A stretch of 64,000 nucleotides of DNA, from the NCBI RefSeq assembly GCF_006829085.1, contig NZ_BJTC01000010.1, positions 1-64,000 of the forward strand, written 5' to 3'. Each line of letters opens with the position of its first letter. Within the stretch, counting starts at the first letter, position 1. Source of the DNA: Chryseobacterium sp. ON_d1. Lineage in GTDB: Bacteria > Bacteroidota > Bacteroidia > Flavobacteriales > Weeksellaceae. The translations under genes were made by a program, and so were the position numbers. A model generated the notes under the pieces. The model was not told where the DNA came from, searched no databases, and worked only from the letters and a program-made list of their open reading frames with translations. Positions 49,416 through 58,476 of this stretch are shown in pieces.

Positions 49416-52052
49416 CTATTTTGAAACTATAATTTTCTGAGAGTAATCCATTGAGTCGTTACTAACTTTCACAATATAAGTACCATTAATCAGCTTCTCA
49501 GCACTGATCGTATTCTGCTTATTAAGATTGATACTTTCTTTGGATATCAGTTTTCCTGTAAAATCAAAGATAGAAACAGTCGTAATTCCTGACAGATTAA
49601 CATCCGATGGAGTTTTTATCGTGAATTCATTTCTTACAGGATTCGGATAGATGGATATTCCCTTAGAGCTGTTGATTTCTTTCACTGCCAGCGCACATTC
49701 TGCAGGAACAGTAAAATCTTCTACCTGATCACTCATATCCGCTAACGGCTGGTTCGCACCAAACTCCAAACCATTAAGGCCCCCTGCAGATGCATTCACT
49801 CCTAACCCTCTTTTAGCGAATGCAGTCCAGATCATACATTTGTTCTGTCCTCCTGTGGACGCCTGATCAGCAGCAAGAATTGCATCTCTCCCCTGAACAA
49901 ACGTAGGGTTACATGGCTGTAATTTGAGAGCATCCATTACCAACTGTAGAACTCTTGCGCTTCCACTGTTCGGATCTGCAAGAACATTACTATTATACCC
50001 GTATTTTTCTACATATTTCCAGTTAAGATCCCAAAGCATTGAAGCCCAGATAAATCCGATACTATGAACATCTGGCACCGTAACAGGGATTCCCTGAATA
50101 CTTGTGCTTATTTTCATCCCGTTTGTACGTCCATAAGTATAATCATTGATGGCAAAATCAGGTGAATATTTTGCAGGTCTGATTCCTCCTCCTGTAGTAG
50201 TCTGCCCTGAAACAAAAGTTCCTACGCCTCTGGCCATAGAAGAAGTATCTCCAGGTCTAGTTGTCATCATCAATGCGAAGAAGTCAGACCATCCTTCCCC
50301 CATCTGCTCATTGGAAGAAATATAAGACAAACATGAACTTCCTGTTCCGGTAAGTCGGTTAGAAATTCCATGACCATATTCGTGGCTGATTACTCCGTTA
50401 TCTAAGCTGGCATCTTTATAAACCGCTGTAGTTTTTAATGTTGCATTTCCAACAACACCATTGGTTAATTCATTAACTAGAAACTGTCCTTCTGATAAGC
50501 CTACCATTATTGTTGGGATGGTAATGGTAGCATCTGTTCCCCCCATTCCTACAGGAGTATTACTTGACGGGTGGTATTGTATAACACCTACCGCTCCTGC
50601 ATTTTGCAAATTCTTCGTTTTAACAGAAAAATTACATCCTGCTGCATTTACTACTGCAATTTTTCCTGTAAGGCTTCCTGCAGTAACTGCAGTACATGCG
50701 TCGGCCGGAGTTGAAAGAGCAAGATCTCCCGTTACAGGTGGATTTCCCATAATCTGAGGTCCAAAATTGGCAGGTGCAGTGAGTGGAGCTCTGGAAGTAT
50801 AAGTTGAAGGTGAATTATAATAAAGATATCTTATATTTCCACTCGGTGAAAAAAGAAACATCTGCATTCTTCCGCTTGTTCCGTCAACCCCTGGATTAAA
50901 GTTTGCATTGTTCAGACCGCTCCCATCTCTTGATTCTGCAAGAACAGGATCGTTACCCGTTCCCCCGTTGCCAAAATTGTTTACCTGATAATTTCTTGCA
51001 GATTCTGTAAATCCGAACTTATAAAATACATCGTGCATTTTATTTGCGTTGTAGAATAAATTGGTTACCGCTGCTGAGGTATAGGTTGTATGAGCTGCTG
51101 TTACATCTAAAGGAAAATCAAATACGCGGTTTGCACCTCCGTCAGGAGAAAATTGAGGTGTATTGGTATTATTTTCGTCAGTATATGCAAAGGTATTATT
51201 CCCTCTTGTTATTGTATAATGATTGGTTCCATCAGAATGCCAACCTTCCGGTGAAGCTGTCAGGTCCCACGGGTTTGTAAGAAGTGTTCTTGTACCAAAT
51301 GTAGGAGCTTCAGTAGGGAATGCAAATACGTTATAAGAAGCATTATCAGGTGCCAGTACAAAATTTGCAGTCCTCTGCAGATCTGTTGCAGCAACATTTT
51401 CAGGTAAAGAAGCCGCAATATTTTGTGCAGATGAACCAGAGTGGTGGTCATAAGCTTCATCATGAAAACTGCATGACAATGTTGTATTTTCCTTATATAA
51501 AACGGTCCCGTCTTCTGCATTGACAATAGTGTTCCATACGTTACCGGTTCCTTTTTCTTCTACATAAAACTGATACCCTAATATCAATTCTCCTCCTTTT
51601 GCAAAATAAACAGAATTAGCCTCTACTGGCTTTTCTTTTCCGTTGATATCTTTTACTGTTGATAAACCATTCAGTTTTGTAATAGTTTCTGCTACTAAAG
51701 CAGCTTTTCTGCCACTTTCTTTTCCTTTGATGGCAGAAGGATAATTCTTAATAAAAGTATCTGCAAAGTTTAAAACTTTTCCATCTCGGATTAAAACATT
51801 CGCAGAGCTCCCAAAAACAGGAATTCCATTAACTGTTTGCTGTATACCTACAACATCTCCATTTAAGCTTTTGGAAGGATCTACATTGATGATTTTAAAT
51901 ACTTTCAGTTCAGGATTTACTCTTTGAAATGATCCCTGAGCAGAATTAACATAGTCCTTAATAGTCTGCTCATATTTTTGTGCGGATAATGCACTTACGC
52001 CGAAAAGACAACAACATAACAACAGCTTAACACTTAGTCGAATTTTTTTCAT
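49416..52052 (-). CDS. M36 (fungalysin) metallopeptidase, T9SS-exported
   Basis: This 878-residue secreted peptidase has a signal peptide (ending SALSAQ), an FTP-like propeptide at about residues 25-200, and a catalytic domain with the zinc motif HEYGH in GVISHEYGHGISNRL and the third ligand in GEGWSDFFAL. A PA-type insert (PADACTAVTAGSL ... GAVGVIQYHPS) precedes it, and a T9SS type A sorting domain (ISIYPNPVRNEFTIKT ... IIVSK) ends the protein. It is a likely extracellular protease. It lies within the pigment locus by position only. Confidence 0.93.
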   Translation of the reverse strand: MKKIRLSVKLLLCCCLFGVSALSAQKYEQTIKDYVNSAQGSFQRVNPELKVFKIINVDPSKSLNGDVVGIQQTVNGIPVFGSSANVLIRDGKVLNFADTFIKNYPSAIKGKESGRKAALVAETITKLNGLSTVKDINGKEKPVEANSVYFAKGGELILGYQFYVEEKGTGNVWNTIVNAEDGTVLYKENTTLSCSFHDEAYDHHSGSSAQNIAASLPENVAATDLQRTANFVLAPDNASYNVFAFPTEAPTFGTRTLLTNPWDLTASPEGWHSDGTNHYTITRGNNTFAYTDENNTNTPQFSPDGGANRVFDFPLDVTAAHTTYTSAAVTNLFYNANKMHDVFYKFGFTESARNYQVNNFGNGGTGNDPVLAESRDGSGLNNANFNPGVDGTSGRMQMFLFSPSGNIRYLYYNSPSTYTSRAPLTAPANFGPQIMGNPPVTGDLALSTPADACTAVTAGSLTGKIAVVNAAGCNFSVKTKNLQNAGAVGVIQYHPSSNTPVGMGGTDATITIPTIMVGLSEGQFLVNELTNGVVGNATLKTTAVYKDASLDNGVISHEYGHGISNRLTGTGSSCLSYISSNEQMGEGWSDFFALMMTTRPGDTSSMARGVGTFVSGQTTTGGGIRPAKYSPDFAINDYTYGRTNGMKISTSIQGIPVTVPDVHSIGFIWASMLWDLNWKYVEKYGYNSNVLADPNSGSARVLQLVMDALKLQPCNPTFVQGRDAILAADQASTGGQNKCMIWTAFAKRGLGVNASAGGLNGLEFGANQPLADMSDQVEDFTVPAECALAVKEINSSKGISIYPNPVRNEFTIKTPSDVNLSGITTVSIFDFTGKLISKESINLNKQNTISAEKLINGTYIVKVSNDSMDYSQKIIVSK

Positions 52053-52203
52053 TTAGATTACTTTTAACAAATATTAATAGATTAGATGCAACAGTTAGTA
52101 GGAAAATAATCTAAAATGTTACATATTTCCACAATATTTATTTAAAAGCCCAAACCAAATGATATGTATTGCATTTATTTAACCGTTTTTCAAAATCTAA
52201 AAA

Positions 52204-53457
52204 CTATTTCAGAATAAACTGAATAAGATCCTTTAAAAACTGCTCATCCACCTTTCCTTTTATTTCATAGTCTTTTGGTGAAGGTTTTCCGGAACCTGCA
52301 ATAAATAAATGGCTTAATGCCGGATAAAATTTAAAAACAGCTGTTTTATCATTTTTCAAAGTATTTTTCCAAAGATTAAAATCTTTTTCGGTTACCTGAT
52401 AATCCCTTCCTCCCTGTGCAAAAAACATGGGAGCCTGGATTTTTTTCACTTCATTAAGCTGATTGTAATCCTTCAAATATTTCCAGTAAGCAGCGGACTG
52501 CCCCAGTGGAAGTTCTGACTTAAGTGAATTTAAGTTGAATTTGGATGAGTTTAAAAAAGCAACCTGCTTTTTTATTTCCTGAACTGCTTCTGCTGGGACT
52601 TTTGTCGGGTCTAAAGAGTGAAGATATTCGTACTGTTCAACTAACAGGTCCTGCAAAGGTCTTGCATTCCCAGCCATAAAAATATATTTCGACACCTGGG
52701 CTTTCTTTGCTATTTCAGGCATCAGATAAGCACCCTGACTGTGTCCCAGGATAATAATCTCGTAGCCTTTATAATCAGGAAGATTTTTAAAATAAAGAGC
52801 CGCATTTACCGCATCATTAATTGTTTCCTCCTCCACAGTAGATTGGTCATTAAATGTTTCAGAATAGGAATAAGTTCTTTTATCATACCGGTAGGAGGTA
52901 ATTCCGTTGGTGAGAAGATATTCTGCGATATCTTTAAAGGGTTTGTTTTCACCAATTGTTTCGTCTCTGTCATGGGCTCCCGAACCATGCACGAAAATCA
53001 CCAGTCTCTTTTTATTGTTGGAAGGGGGAACCAACAGCGTACCATTCAGTTCAATAGCGTCACTCTTTATTTTGAGTACCGTCTTCTCATCATGCTTTTC
53101 AAATGTTTTATGAGGGACGAAGAAGAAACCCAACAGTTTATTGTTCTCACCAAAGGTAAGCTGGACATCCAGTTTTGTCTTTTCAAATTCAGTATAGTAA
53201 TAGTAAATATTTCCTTCGTTATTCACTTCAAGGACATTTTTCAATGCACCAATCTGTCCCTGAAGCTGTTCTGGAAGAGCTTTGAGCTGTTCCACAGGAA
53301 TCTGGCCGGCAACGGAAGAATCAAAATAAGAATGGGCCTTCTCTGCATTTTTGTCAACCAATAATGTTTTGATGAAAGTATTTCCGATCTCTTTTCTGTC
53401 CTGAGAAAATGACAATAGAAACCAGATGGTAAGCAATAGGGTTAAAAGTTTTTTCAT
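52204..53457 (-). CDS. Alpha/beta hydrolase with DUF3887-type N-terminal domain
   Basis: This 417-residue exported protein has a signal peptide MKKLLTLLLTIWFLLSFS. An N-terminal DUF3887-like domain (residues ~20-115) precedes an alpha/beta hydrolase with oxyanion segment FVHGSGAHDRDE, nucleophile Ser in LGHSQGAY and His in ALSHLFIAG. It probably cleaves an ester or amide in the periplasm. I use the ATG at 53457; the frame extends two codons to a TTG. It starts 7 bases from the next small gene's stop. Confidence 0.85.
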   Translation of the reverse strand: MKKLLTLLLTIWFLLSFSQDRKEIGNTFIKTLLVDKNAEKAHSYFDSSVAGQIPVEQLKALPEQLQGQIGALKNVLEVNNEGNIYYYYTEFEKTKLDVQLTFGENNKLLGFFFVPHKTFEKHDEKTVLKIKSDAIELNGTLLVPPSNNKKRLVIFVHGSGAHDRDETIGENKPFKDIAEYLLTNGITSYRYDKRTYSYSETFNDQSTVEEETINDAVNAALYFKNLPDYKGYEIIILGHSQGAYLMPEIAKKAQVSKYIFMAGNARPLQDLLVEQYEYLHSLDPTKVPAEAVQEIKKQVAFLNSSKFNLNSLKSELPLGQSAAYWKYLKDYNQLNEVKKIQAPMFFAQGGRDYQVTEKDFNLWKNTLKNDKTAVFKFYPALSHLFIAGSGKPSPKDYEIKGKVDEQFLKDLIQFILK

Positions 53458-53463
53458 AATCAA

Positions 53464-53829
53464 TTATTTATAGACCACATCAGAAAATGATAGCGGAGTC
53501 ATCATTATGGTAACAAATATCGCAATAATTACCAAAGCCAACTGTGTGATATGGTATATTCTTTCTATTTCGTTTTCGTTGATTTCAAAGGTAAACTTTA
53601 TTTTATCCGGCCTCCTGATAACCAGCCAGATAAAAATAAGTACAGCCAGGTTCATCAGGATCGGAAACACCAGAAATATTTTACTTCCGTAGTTATCTTT
53701 CATATTTCCATATCCGTGAATCGGAATGACGGCAGGTATCGAGCTGTACACCGTACATAAGTACACCGAATAACAAATGATAATGACAAAAGGAATGCAG
53801 AACAGCAGTTTTATGTATTTGGGGATCAT
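53464..53829 (-). CDS. Small membrane protein, DUF1648-like
   Basis: This 121-residue protein has three hydrophobic segments (residues ~6-26, 50-72, 92-112). The block IPAVIPIHGYGNMKDNYGSK between the first two is the DUF1648 signature (IPxHxNxxGxxD). Function unknown. It overlaps the C45 gene by 4 bases upstream and precedes the hydrolase gene, so it belongs to the same transcript. Confidence 0.8.
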   Translation of the reverse strand: MIPKYIKLLFCIPFVIIICYSVYLCTVYSSIPAVIPIHGYGNMKDNYGSKIFLVFPILMNLAVLIFIWLVIRRPDKIKFTFEINENEIERIYHITQLALVIIAIFVTIMMTPLSFSDVVYK

Positions 53830-55514
53830 TTCAGTTTCTTTAAAGTTTTCTTCAGGTATTTTTCTACATTTTTCCTGTCCGGGACGGTTGTAATCTCTTT
53901 TGTAAGGGCTTTTTCAAACGCTTTTTTTGCCTGTGAATATTCTTTTTTATTAAAGTAATATTTCCCTGACTGATAATACACCAGCCAAAAGTCGGGATTC
54001 ACAGCCTGATAAGAAGAAATCAGATCGTCTGTCAACAGTATATTTTTATCGTTAGCAGCCTCGCCTATTTCTTTACCATACATTTTAGAGCGTTCATAGT
54101 TCTGGAATTCTTCAGAATCGGCAAATGGATCCTTTACAATATTGAGTTCTGTTCTGGCTTTCAGACTTTGCGATAATGGCTTACCTGAAAAAATCTCATT
54201 CAGGTCGTAACAAACAAATTCTCCTAACTGATACGGATTGGAGGAAACCCAGACCAGCTTTTTCTGAGGTGAAAATATAACGGCATGGTGCGCCAGAAGC
54301 TGGTTGAGTGCTTTTTCATTTCCATAACCGATGTTTTCATCTTTTAAGCCGGACCTGTTTCTTAAAATAGAAGCCATTTTTTCAGGAGTTAATTTTTTTT
54401 CTTCCTGCAAAAGCTCCTGAAGTCTTTCATAACGGTATTCGGAATGGCTTTCTTCAATATGTTTATGATTTCTTTTGTCGTCCTTATATGCCTCCGACTG
54501 AAAATGATTGGTACAAACCACCCTACTGGTATTCTGAACGCTGTACACTCCGAAATTTTTAGGCGAAACTTCAATGATTACTGCATTTTTGTCTGCGGCA
54601 CTTCCCACCAGAATAGATTCGGAAACGAATACTTTTCTTTTTTTAGCAATCACAATCGCCTCTTCTATATTTTTTGCATACTGCAGAATTTCTCTTGTAA
54701 CAAATGAAATCGGGGTTTTTGCTGTCAAAGGAATTTTTGATTTCCCGGCATTAATGGTCACAGTAATTCCTTCTTTATTCATTCCGGAAACGACCCCAAT
54801 CATTCCCGGCCAGCTTACCGACATATAAGGAATTCCTTCGTCCGGCTGAACAAATTCTATCAGTTTGTTCTTTGCAAAATCATCACCTACATAAAAATCA
54901 AAATTTCTTCCTATTAACAGATCTCCATCTTCAGTATTTTCGTTCCACACGGCAAGTGAACTACAGCCTACCATCGCCAGGTCCTGCATGGCATGCCCAA
55001 TATCATGAGCTCCGTGCAGGTAAAGGTTTCTTAAATATTTAGGAGCAATAAAATCATAACGGTCAGATGAATATTGTGACAGACCATATAGTTCTGCCTG
55101 ATAATCTTCTCTTACATTGAGGTACATTTTTCTGTTATACCATTTTAAAAAACCTCTTAAGAGCCGCTGCTTGAATTTTGATGGCACAAATCCTTCCACT
55201 TTTGAGAAAAAAATTTCTTCCTGCTTCTGCATTAAGTTTTGTGTCAAAGCTCCGTTATTATACCCCAGTTGTAAAGGATTTCCTTTGATATAAAGTTCCC
55301 AGAGCTGCTGTTTATTTTTGGTAAGATAGTTTTGATTGTAGCTGAAAGTGCTGTCATTCATTCTGTCTACTTTAGGAACATCTAATGAATAACGTTGTAC
55401 ATCAGGAACATGATGTACAGACTTTGATATTCCACAGGACGTAAGGGAAAAGCAAAGAGCAAGATAAAGGAGACTGTTTTTATGGGATGAAGAGATGGTA
55501 TTAGTTTTTTTCAC
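53826..55514 (-). CDS. C45-type Ntn acyltransferase/hydrolase lipoprotein
   Basis: This 562-residue protein has a lipobox (LTSC, Cys27), a propeptide-like segment, and the C45 nucleophile Cys184 in MVGCSSLAVW followed by DGDLLIGRNFDFYVGD. Enzymes of this Ntn family self-cleave before the Cys, then hydrolyse or transfer acyl groups (acyl-CoA:6-APA acyltransferase is the type member). About 20 kDa of N-terminal sequence would be removed, and a C-terminal TPR-like segment (ANPDFWLVYYQSGKYYFNKK) is appended. The start codon is GTG; no ATG fits. Its place just after the CrtI-like gene suggests a role in acyl transfer on the pigment at the outer membrane. Confidence 0.85.
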   Translation of the reverse strand: MKKTNTISSSHKNSLLYLALCFSLTSCGISKSVHHVPDVQRYSLDVPKVDRMNDSTFSYNQNYLTKNKQQLWELYIKGNPLQLGYNNGALTQNLMQKQEEIFFSKVEGFVPSKFKQRLLRGFLKWYNRKMYLNVREDYQAELYGLSQYSSDRYDFIAPKYLRNLYLHGAHDIGHAMQDLAMVGCSSLAVWNENTEDGDLLIGRNFDFYVGDDFAKNKLIEFVQPDEGIPYMSVSWPGMIGVVSGMNKEGITVTINAGKSKIPLTAKTPISFVTREILQYAKNIEEAIVIAKKRKVFVSESILVGSAADKNAVIIEVSPKNFGVYSVQNTSRVVCTNHFQSEAYKDDKRNHKHIEESHSEYRYERLQELLQEEKKLTPEKMASILRNRSGLKDENIGYGNEKALNQLLAHHAVIFSPQKKLVWVSSNPYQLGEFVCYDLNEIFSGKPLSQSLKARTELNIVKDPFADSEEFQNYERSKMYGKEIGEAANDKNILLTDDLISSYQAVNPDFWLVYYQSGKYYFNKKEYSQAKKAFEKALTKEITTVPDRKNVEKYLKKTLKKLK

Positions 55515-55515
55515 T

Positions 55516-57042
55516 TTAGTCTTTATTAATCATTCGGGCCAGTCTCATATCAATCGTTTCTTTTCCAAGAATTTCCGCACAGGTATTAAAAGCACCGATG
55601 GTCACTCCTAAAATTCCATGCATATTGACAGACTGTCCTGTCAGATAGAGATTGTCAATTTTAGTGCGGGGAGAAACCATTGTTTTAAGCGGGTTCTCTG
55701 AACTTTTCATGTATCCGTACATATTACCTTCAAAATTACCGATATAATCTCTGTACGATAAAGGAGAAGACGTATATATTGTTTTGATGGCATGCTTTAT
55801 GTTCGGAATTTTCTTTTCCAGGGCATCCAGCATCTTTTCCGTCTTTTCAAGTTTAAATCTTTCATAAGCCTCTCCTCTTTCATGTTCATCTGCTACGGTA
55901 TTGAAAGTATTCTCCCATGCTTTAACCTCCTCAAAATCCATATAGGAAATAGCGGTAAGGCTTTCTGCAAATTCAGGATGATGTTTCGAAGGCGTGGAGG
56001 AAAGCATATAGGTTTCCGGCCATGATTCTTTTTGATATTGGAATGCGTTCCAGACCAGATCCTCTGATGCGTAATGATATCTGTTATAATTAAAATTCGG
56101 AAGACTGTGAGGTTTTAAAACCAGATAAATACTAAAGCAGGATGAAACCGGCTTCCAGCTTAAAACTCTGTTCAGAAAGGATTTCTTCAGTCTTTCTTCA
56201 CCTATCAGCTTAATGGTGGAACGAATCTCAATATTGGAAATAAATTGTTTTGAGGCATATTCTTTTCCTGTCTTTGTTTTTACAGATGTCAACACGTTAT
56301 TTTCATTAAAAACAAATTCAGAAACCTCTGAATGCTTGTGGACTTCAGCTCCATATTCCCTAAGCTTTCTGATCAGGAGTTTAGAAATCTGGCTTCCTCC
56401 TTTTACACATTTGTAGGCACTTTGGATGTAGGAATTTACTGTTAAGGCATGTATATAAAAAGGGATATTTTCAGAGTCTCCGGCATATAAAAAGTTGGAG
56501 CCCAGTAAAACCGACTGAAGCTTTTTGTTATGGGTAACAGATTCAATGAATCTTTTCGTATTGAGATGCAGGATTTCTTCATTGTAACTGTCTTTTCCTA
56601 CTACATGGTATCTTGGGAACTGACTACAGACATATTGAATTTCTTCACAATAGTTCTCAAGGTTTTCTTTTTCTTCCGGAAAATATTTTGAAAGCTGTTC
56701 CACAAAATTCTGATAACCCTGTGCATGTGGGTATTCTATTTCATCATCACCAAAACTGATCCTGTCATAGCCGTCTTCATCCATCAGCTGCAGTTCAAGA
56801 TCATCCATAATTTCGAGATAGGAAAAGAAACGGTTCAGATTCTGACCTTCTGATAAACCTCCCAGATAATGAACTCCGGTGTCAAAAATAAGTTTGTTTC
56901 TCGAAAAGGTCTGCAGATTTCCTCCATATTGGTTATTCTTCTCAAGAACACATACCTTCAGACCTTCTTTCGCCAAAATAAGAGCCGAAACAAGACCTCC
57001 CAATCCGCTGCCGATTACAAGTATGTCATATTCTTTTTTCAA
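55516..57042 (-). CDS. CrtI/RetSat-like FAD oxidoreductase
   Basis: This 508-residue flavoprotein is related to phytoene desaturase and all-trans-retinol saturase. It has the FAD motif ILVIGSGLGGLVSALILAKE at the N-terminus, GGNLQTFSRNKLIFDTGVHYLGG, and the C-terminal TGQSVNMHGILGVTIGAF. It would oxidise, reduce or isomerise a polyene chain. The start is TTG (57042) because the dinucleotide-binding motif begins at residue 5 and no ATG is available. It lies 1 base from the C45 gene. Confidence 0.88.
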   Translation of the reverse strand: MKKEYDILVIGSGLGGLVSALILAKEGLKVCVLEKNNQYGGNLQTFSRNKLIFDTGVHYLGGLSEGQNLNRFFSYLEIMDDLELQLMDEDGYDRISFGDDEIEYPHAQGYQNFVEQLSKYFPEEKENLENYCEEIQYVCSQFPRYHVVGKDSYNEEILHLNTKRFIESVTHNKKLQSVLLGSNFLYAGDSENIPFYIHALTVNSYIQSAYKCVKGGSQISKLLIRKLREYGAEVHKHSEVSEFVFNENNVLTSVKTKTGKEYASKQFISNIEIRSTIKLIGEERLKKSFLNRVLSWKPVSSCFSIYLVLKPHSLPNFNYNRYHYASEDLVWNAFQYQKESWPETYMLSSTPSKHHPEFAESLTAISYMDFEEVKAWENTFNTVADEHERGEAYERFKLEKTEKMLDALEKKIPNIKHAIKTIYTSSPLSYRDYIGNFEGNMYGYMKSSENPLKTMVSPRTKIDNLYLTGQSVNMHGILGVTIGAFNTCAEILGKETIDMRLARMINKD

Positions 57043-57216
57043 AAGAGAATGTGCTTTTAATAATTAAGAAACAGGGAATTTAAGATATTTAAAGATGACT
57101 TTAGTATAGTAAGTAAAGATTTTATCTGAAAAAATACTATTTCATGATCTTAATTCTCTGTACCTCTTAATGGCTTTTAGTTTTTTGTTAGTTTTTATGG
57201 GATAAAAATAGAAAAA

Positions 57217-58101
57217 TTAATCAACATCATCCCAAAAATCAAAATAATTGAACCATTGAAGCGGATATTTTTTCACCATGGCTTCTAGATTCTGAACATA
57301 AGACTGTAAAAGCCCCTGCGAATCTCGGTTTTTAATATTTTGAGCGACTCTTGCATACAGATGGTAATGGAGGTTATTCTCTTTCATCACATACACATAG
57401 ACAACGGGAACACCTAATCTTGAAGCAATTAAAAACGGGCCGGCCGGAAATTTTGCACTTTTACCAAGCAGTTCCGCTTCCAGATATTTTGACCCTTCAA
57501 AATAGCGGTCTCCGGTAAAACAGATCAGTTCATTTTCTGACAAAGCTTTGTTAATCTCAAAGATATGCGACATATCATCTTTGACATAGATGAATTTAAT
57601 GTTGCTCTTTTTTACAGCAACACTTTCCAGATATTCCTTGATTACCGTCACTTCCTGATCTGTGGTCACCAGATTGATCTGGCAGTCGAAGTCAATATCA
57701 GCAAAAAAGTGTTCTGCAATTTCAAAATTACCGATATGGGCACTGATGAGAATTCCTCCTTTTTTAGCGGCTAAAAGATTTCTCAGGTTTTCAATACCAT
57801 CAAATTCATAAGTATATTTTTCTCTGAGCCCGGCAGAAATAGCTGTTTTATCAATCAAAACTTTTCCGAAGGTAAAATAGCTTTTAAAAACAGACATTTT
57901 GGATTTCCAGTATCCGTAGTTCAGTCTTTTTCTGAAGTAATAAAGAATATATTCGTTGCTTTTTTTCTGAAACAGTGAATAGTAGGCCGCTACAAAGTAA
58001 AGCACCCCATATGAACTTCTGATGCCGATATTTCTAATACACCAGACGAATATTCTGTATCCGAGTACTGTTCCTTTAGATTTACCTTTCCACTTGTTCA
58101 T
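57217..58101 (-). CDS. Lipid A biosynthesis-type acyltransferase (LPLAT)
   Basis: This 294-residue LpxL/HtrB-like acyltransferase has an N-terminal hydrophobic anchor (about residues 28-45), the HX4E catalytic motif ISAHIGNFE, the FTGDRYF segment and FPAGPFLIASRLGVPVVYVY. Such enzymes transfer acyl chains from ACP. In this locus the substrate may be pigment-related and not lipid A. A 115-base gap with a palindromic repeat separates it from the ACP gene upstream. Confidence 0.88.
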   Translation of the reverse strand: MNKWKGKSKGTVLGYRIFVWCIRNIGIRSSYGVLYFVAAYYSLFQKKSNEYILYYFRKRLNYGYWKSKMSVFKSYFTFGKVLIDKTAISAGLREKYTYEFDGIENLRNLLAAKKGGILISAHIGNFEIAEHFFADIDFDCQINLVTTDQEVTVIKEYLESVAVKKSNIKFIYVKDDMSHIFEINKALSENELICFTGDRYFEGSKYLEAELLGKSAKFPAGPFLIASRLGVPVVYVYVMKENNLHYHLYARVAQNIKNRDSQGLLQSYVQNLEAMVKKYPLQWFNYFDFWDDVD

Positions 58102-58126
58102 ATATGCAGTTTAATATAACAGAGAA

Positions 58127-58185
58127 CCAATGTAATATTATCTTTAAGTGCTCATTACCGAAGCACTGCGATATTATTACATTGG
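58127..58185. repeat. Octamer-repeat palindrome, copy 3 (downstream of second ACP)
   Basis: Outer arms CCAATGTAATATTATC and GATATTATTACATTGG pair with few mismatches, and an inner 6-bp stem AGTGCT/AGCACT (58147-58152, 58162-58167) closes a larger hairpin. The outer sequence has the same AATGTAxx octamer as the other copies. Confidence 0.7.
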
Positions 58186-58217
58186 CACATTTTATAGAAT
58201 AAAGATTGACTCAATAA

Positions 58218-58472
58218 CTATGCGTTTTTTTCAGCAATCTTATTTTCAATCGTTGTATAGAAATCGTCAAATGTTACCATTTTCTTGAAATCTGCTTCTC
58301 CTAATTTCACCCCGAAATTGGATTCGATCACGACTACCATGTCGATATAATCAAGGCTGTCTAAGCCCAGAGTATTTTTAAGGTTGGCATCATTACTGAT
58401 TTCATCCCCGTCAACCTCGAATTCATTGACCAGAAAATCATTAACGATAGCAACAATTTTTTCCCTTTCCAT
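58218..58472 (-). CDS. Acyl carrier protein (flexirubin ACP 2)
   Basis: This 84-residue ACP has Ser39 in NTLGLDSLDYIDMV as the phosphopantetheine site. It differs clearly from ACP 1 (GLDSLDYID against GLDSIDALE), so the two may carry different intermediates. The ATG at 58472 follows the ketosynthase stop by 4 bases; an ATG at 58484 would overlap that gene. It forms a cassette with the ketosynthase and FabG. Confidence 0.95.
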   Translation of the reverse strand: MEREKIVAIVNDFLVNEFEVDGDEISNDANLKNTLGLDSLDYIDMVVVIESNFGVKLGEADFKKMVTFDDFYTTIENKIAEKNA

Positions 58473-58476
58473 GTTT

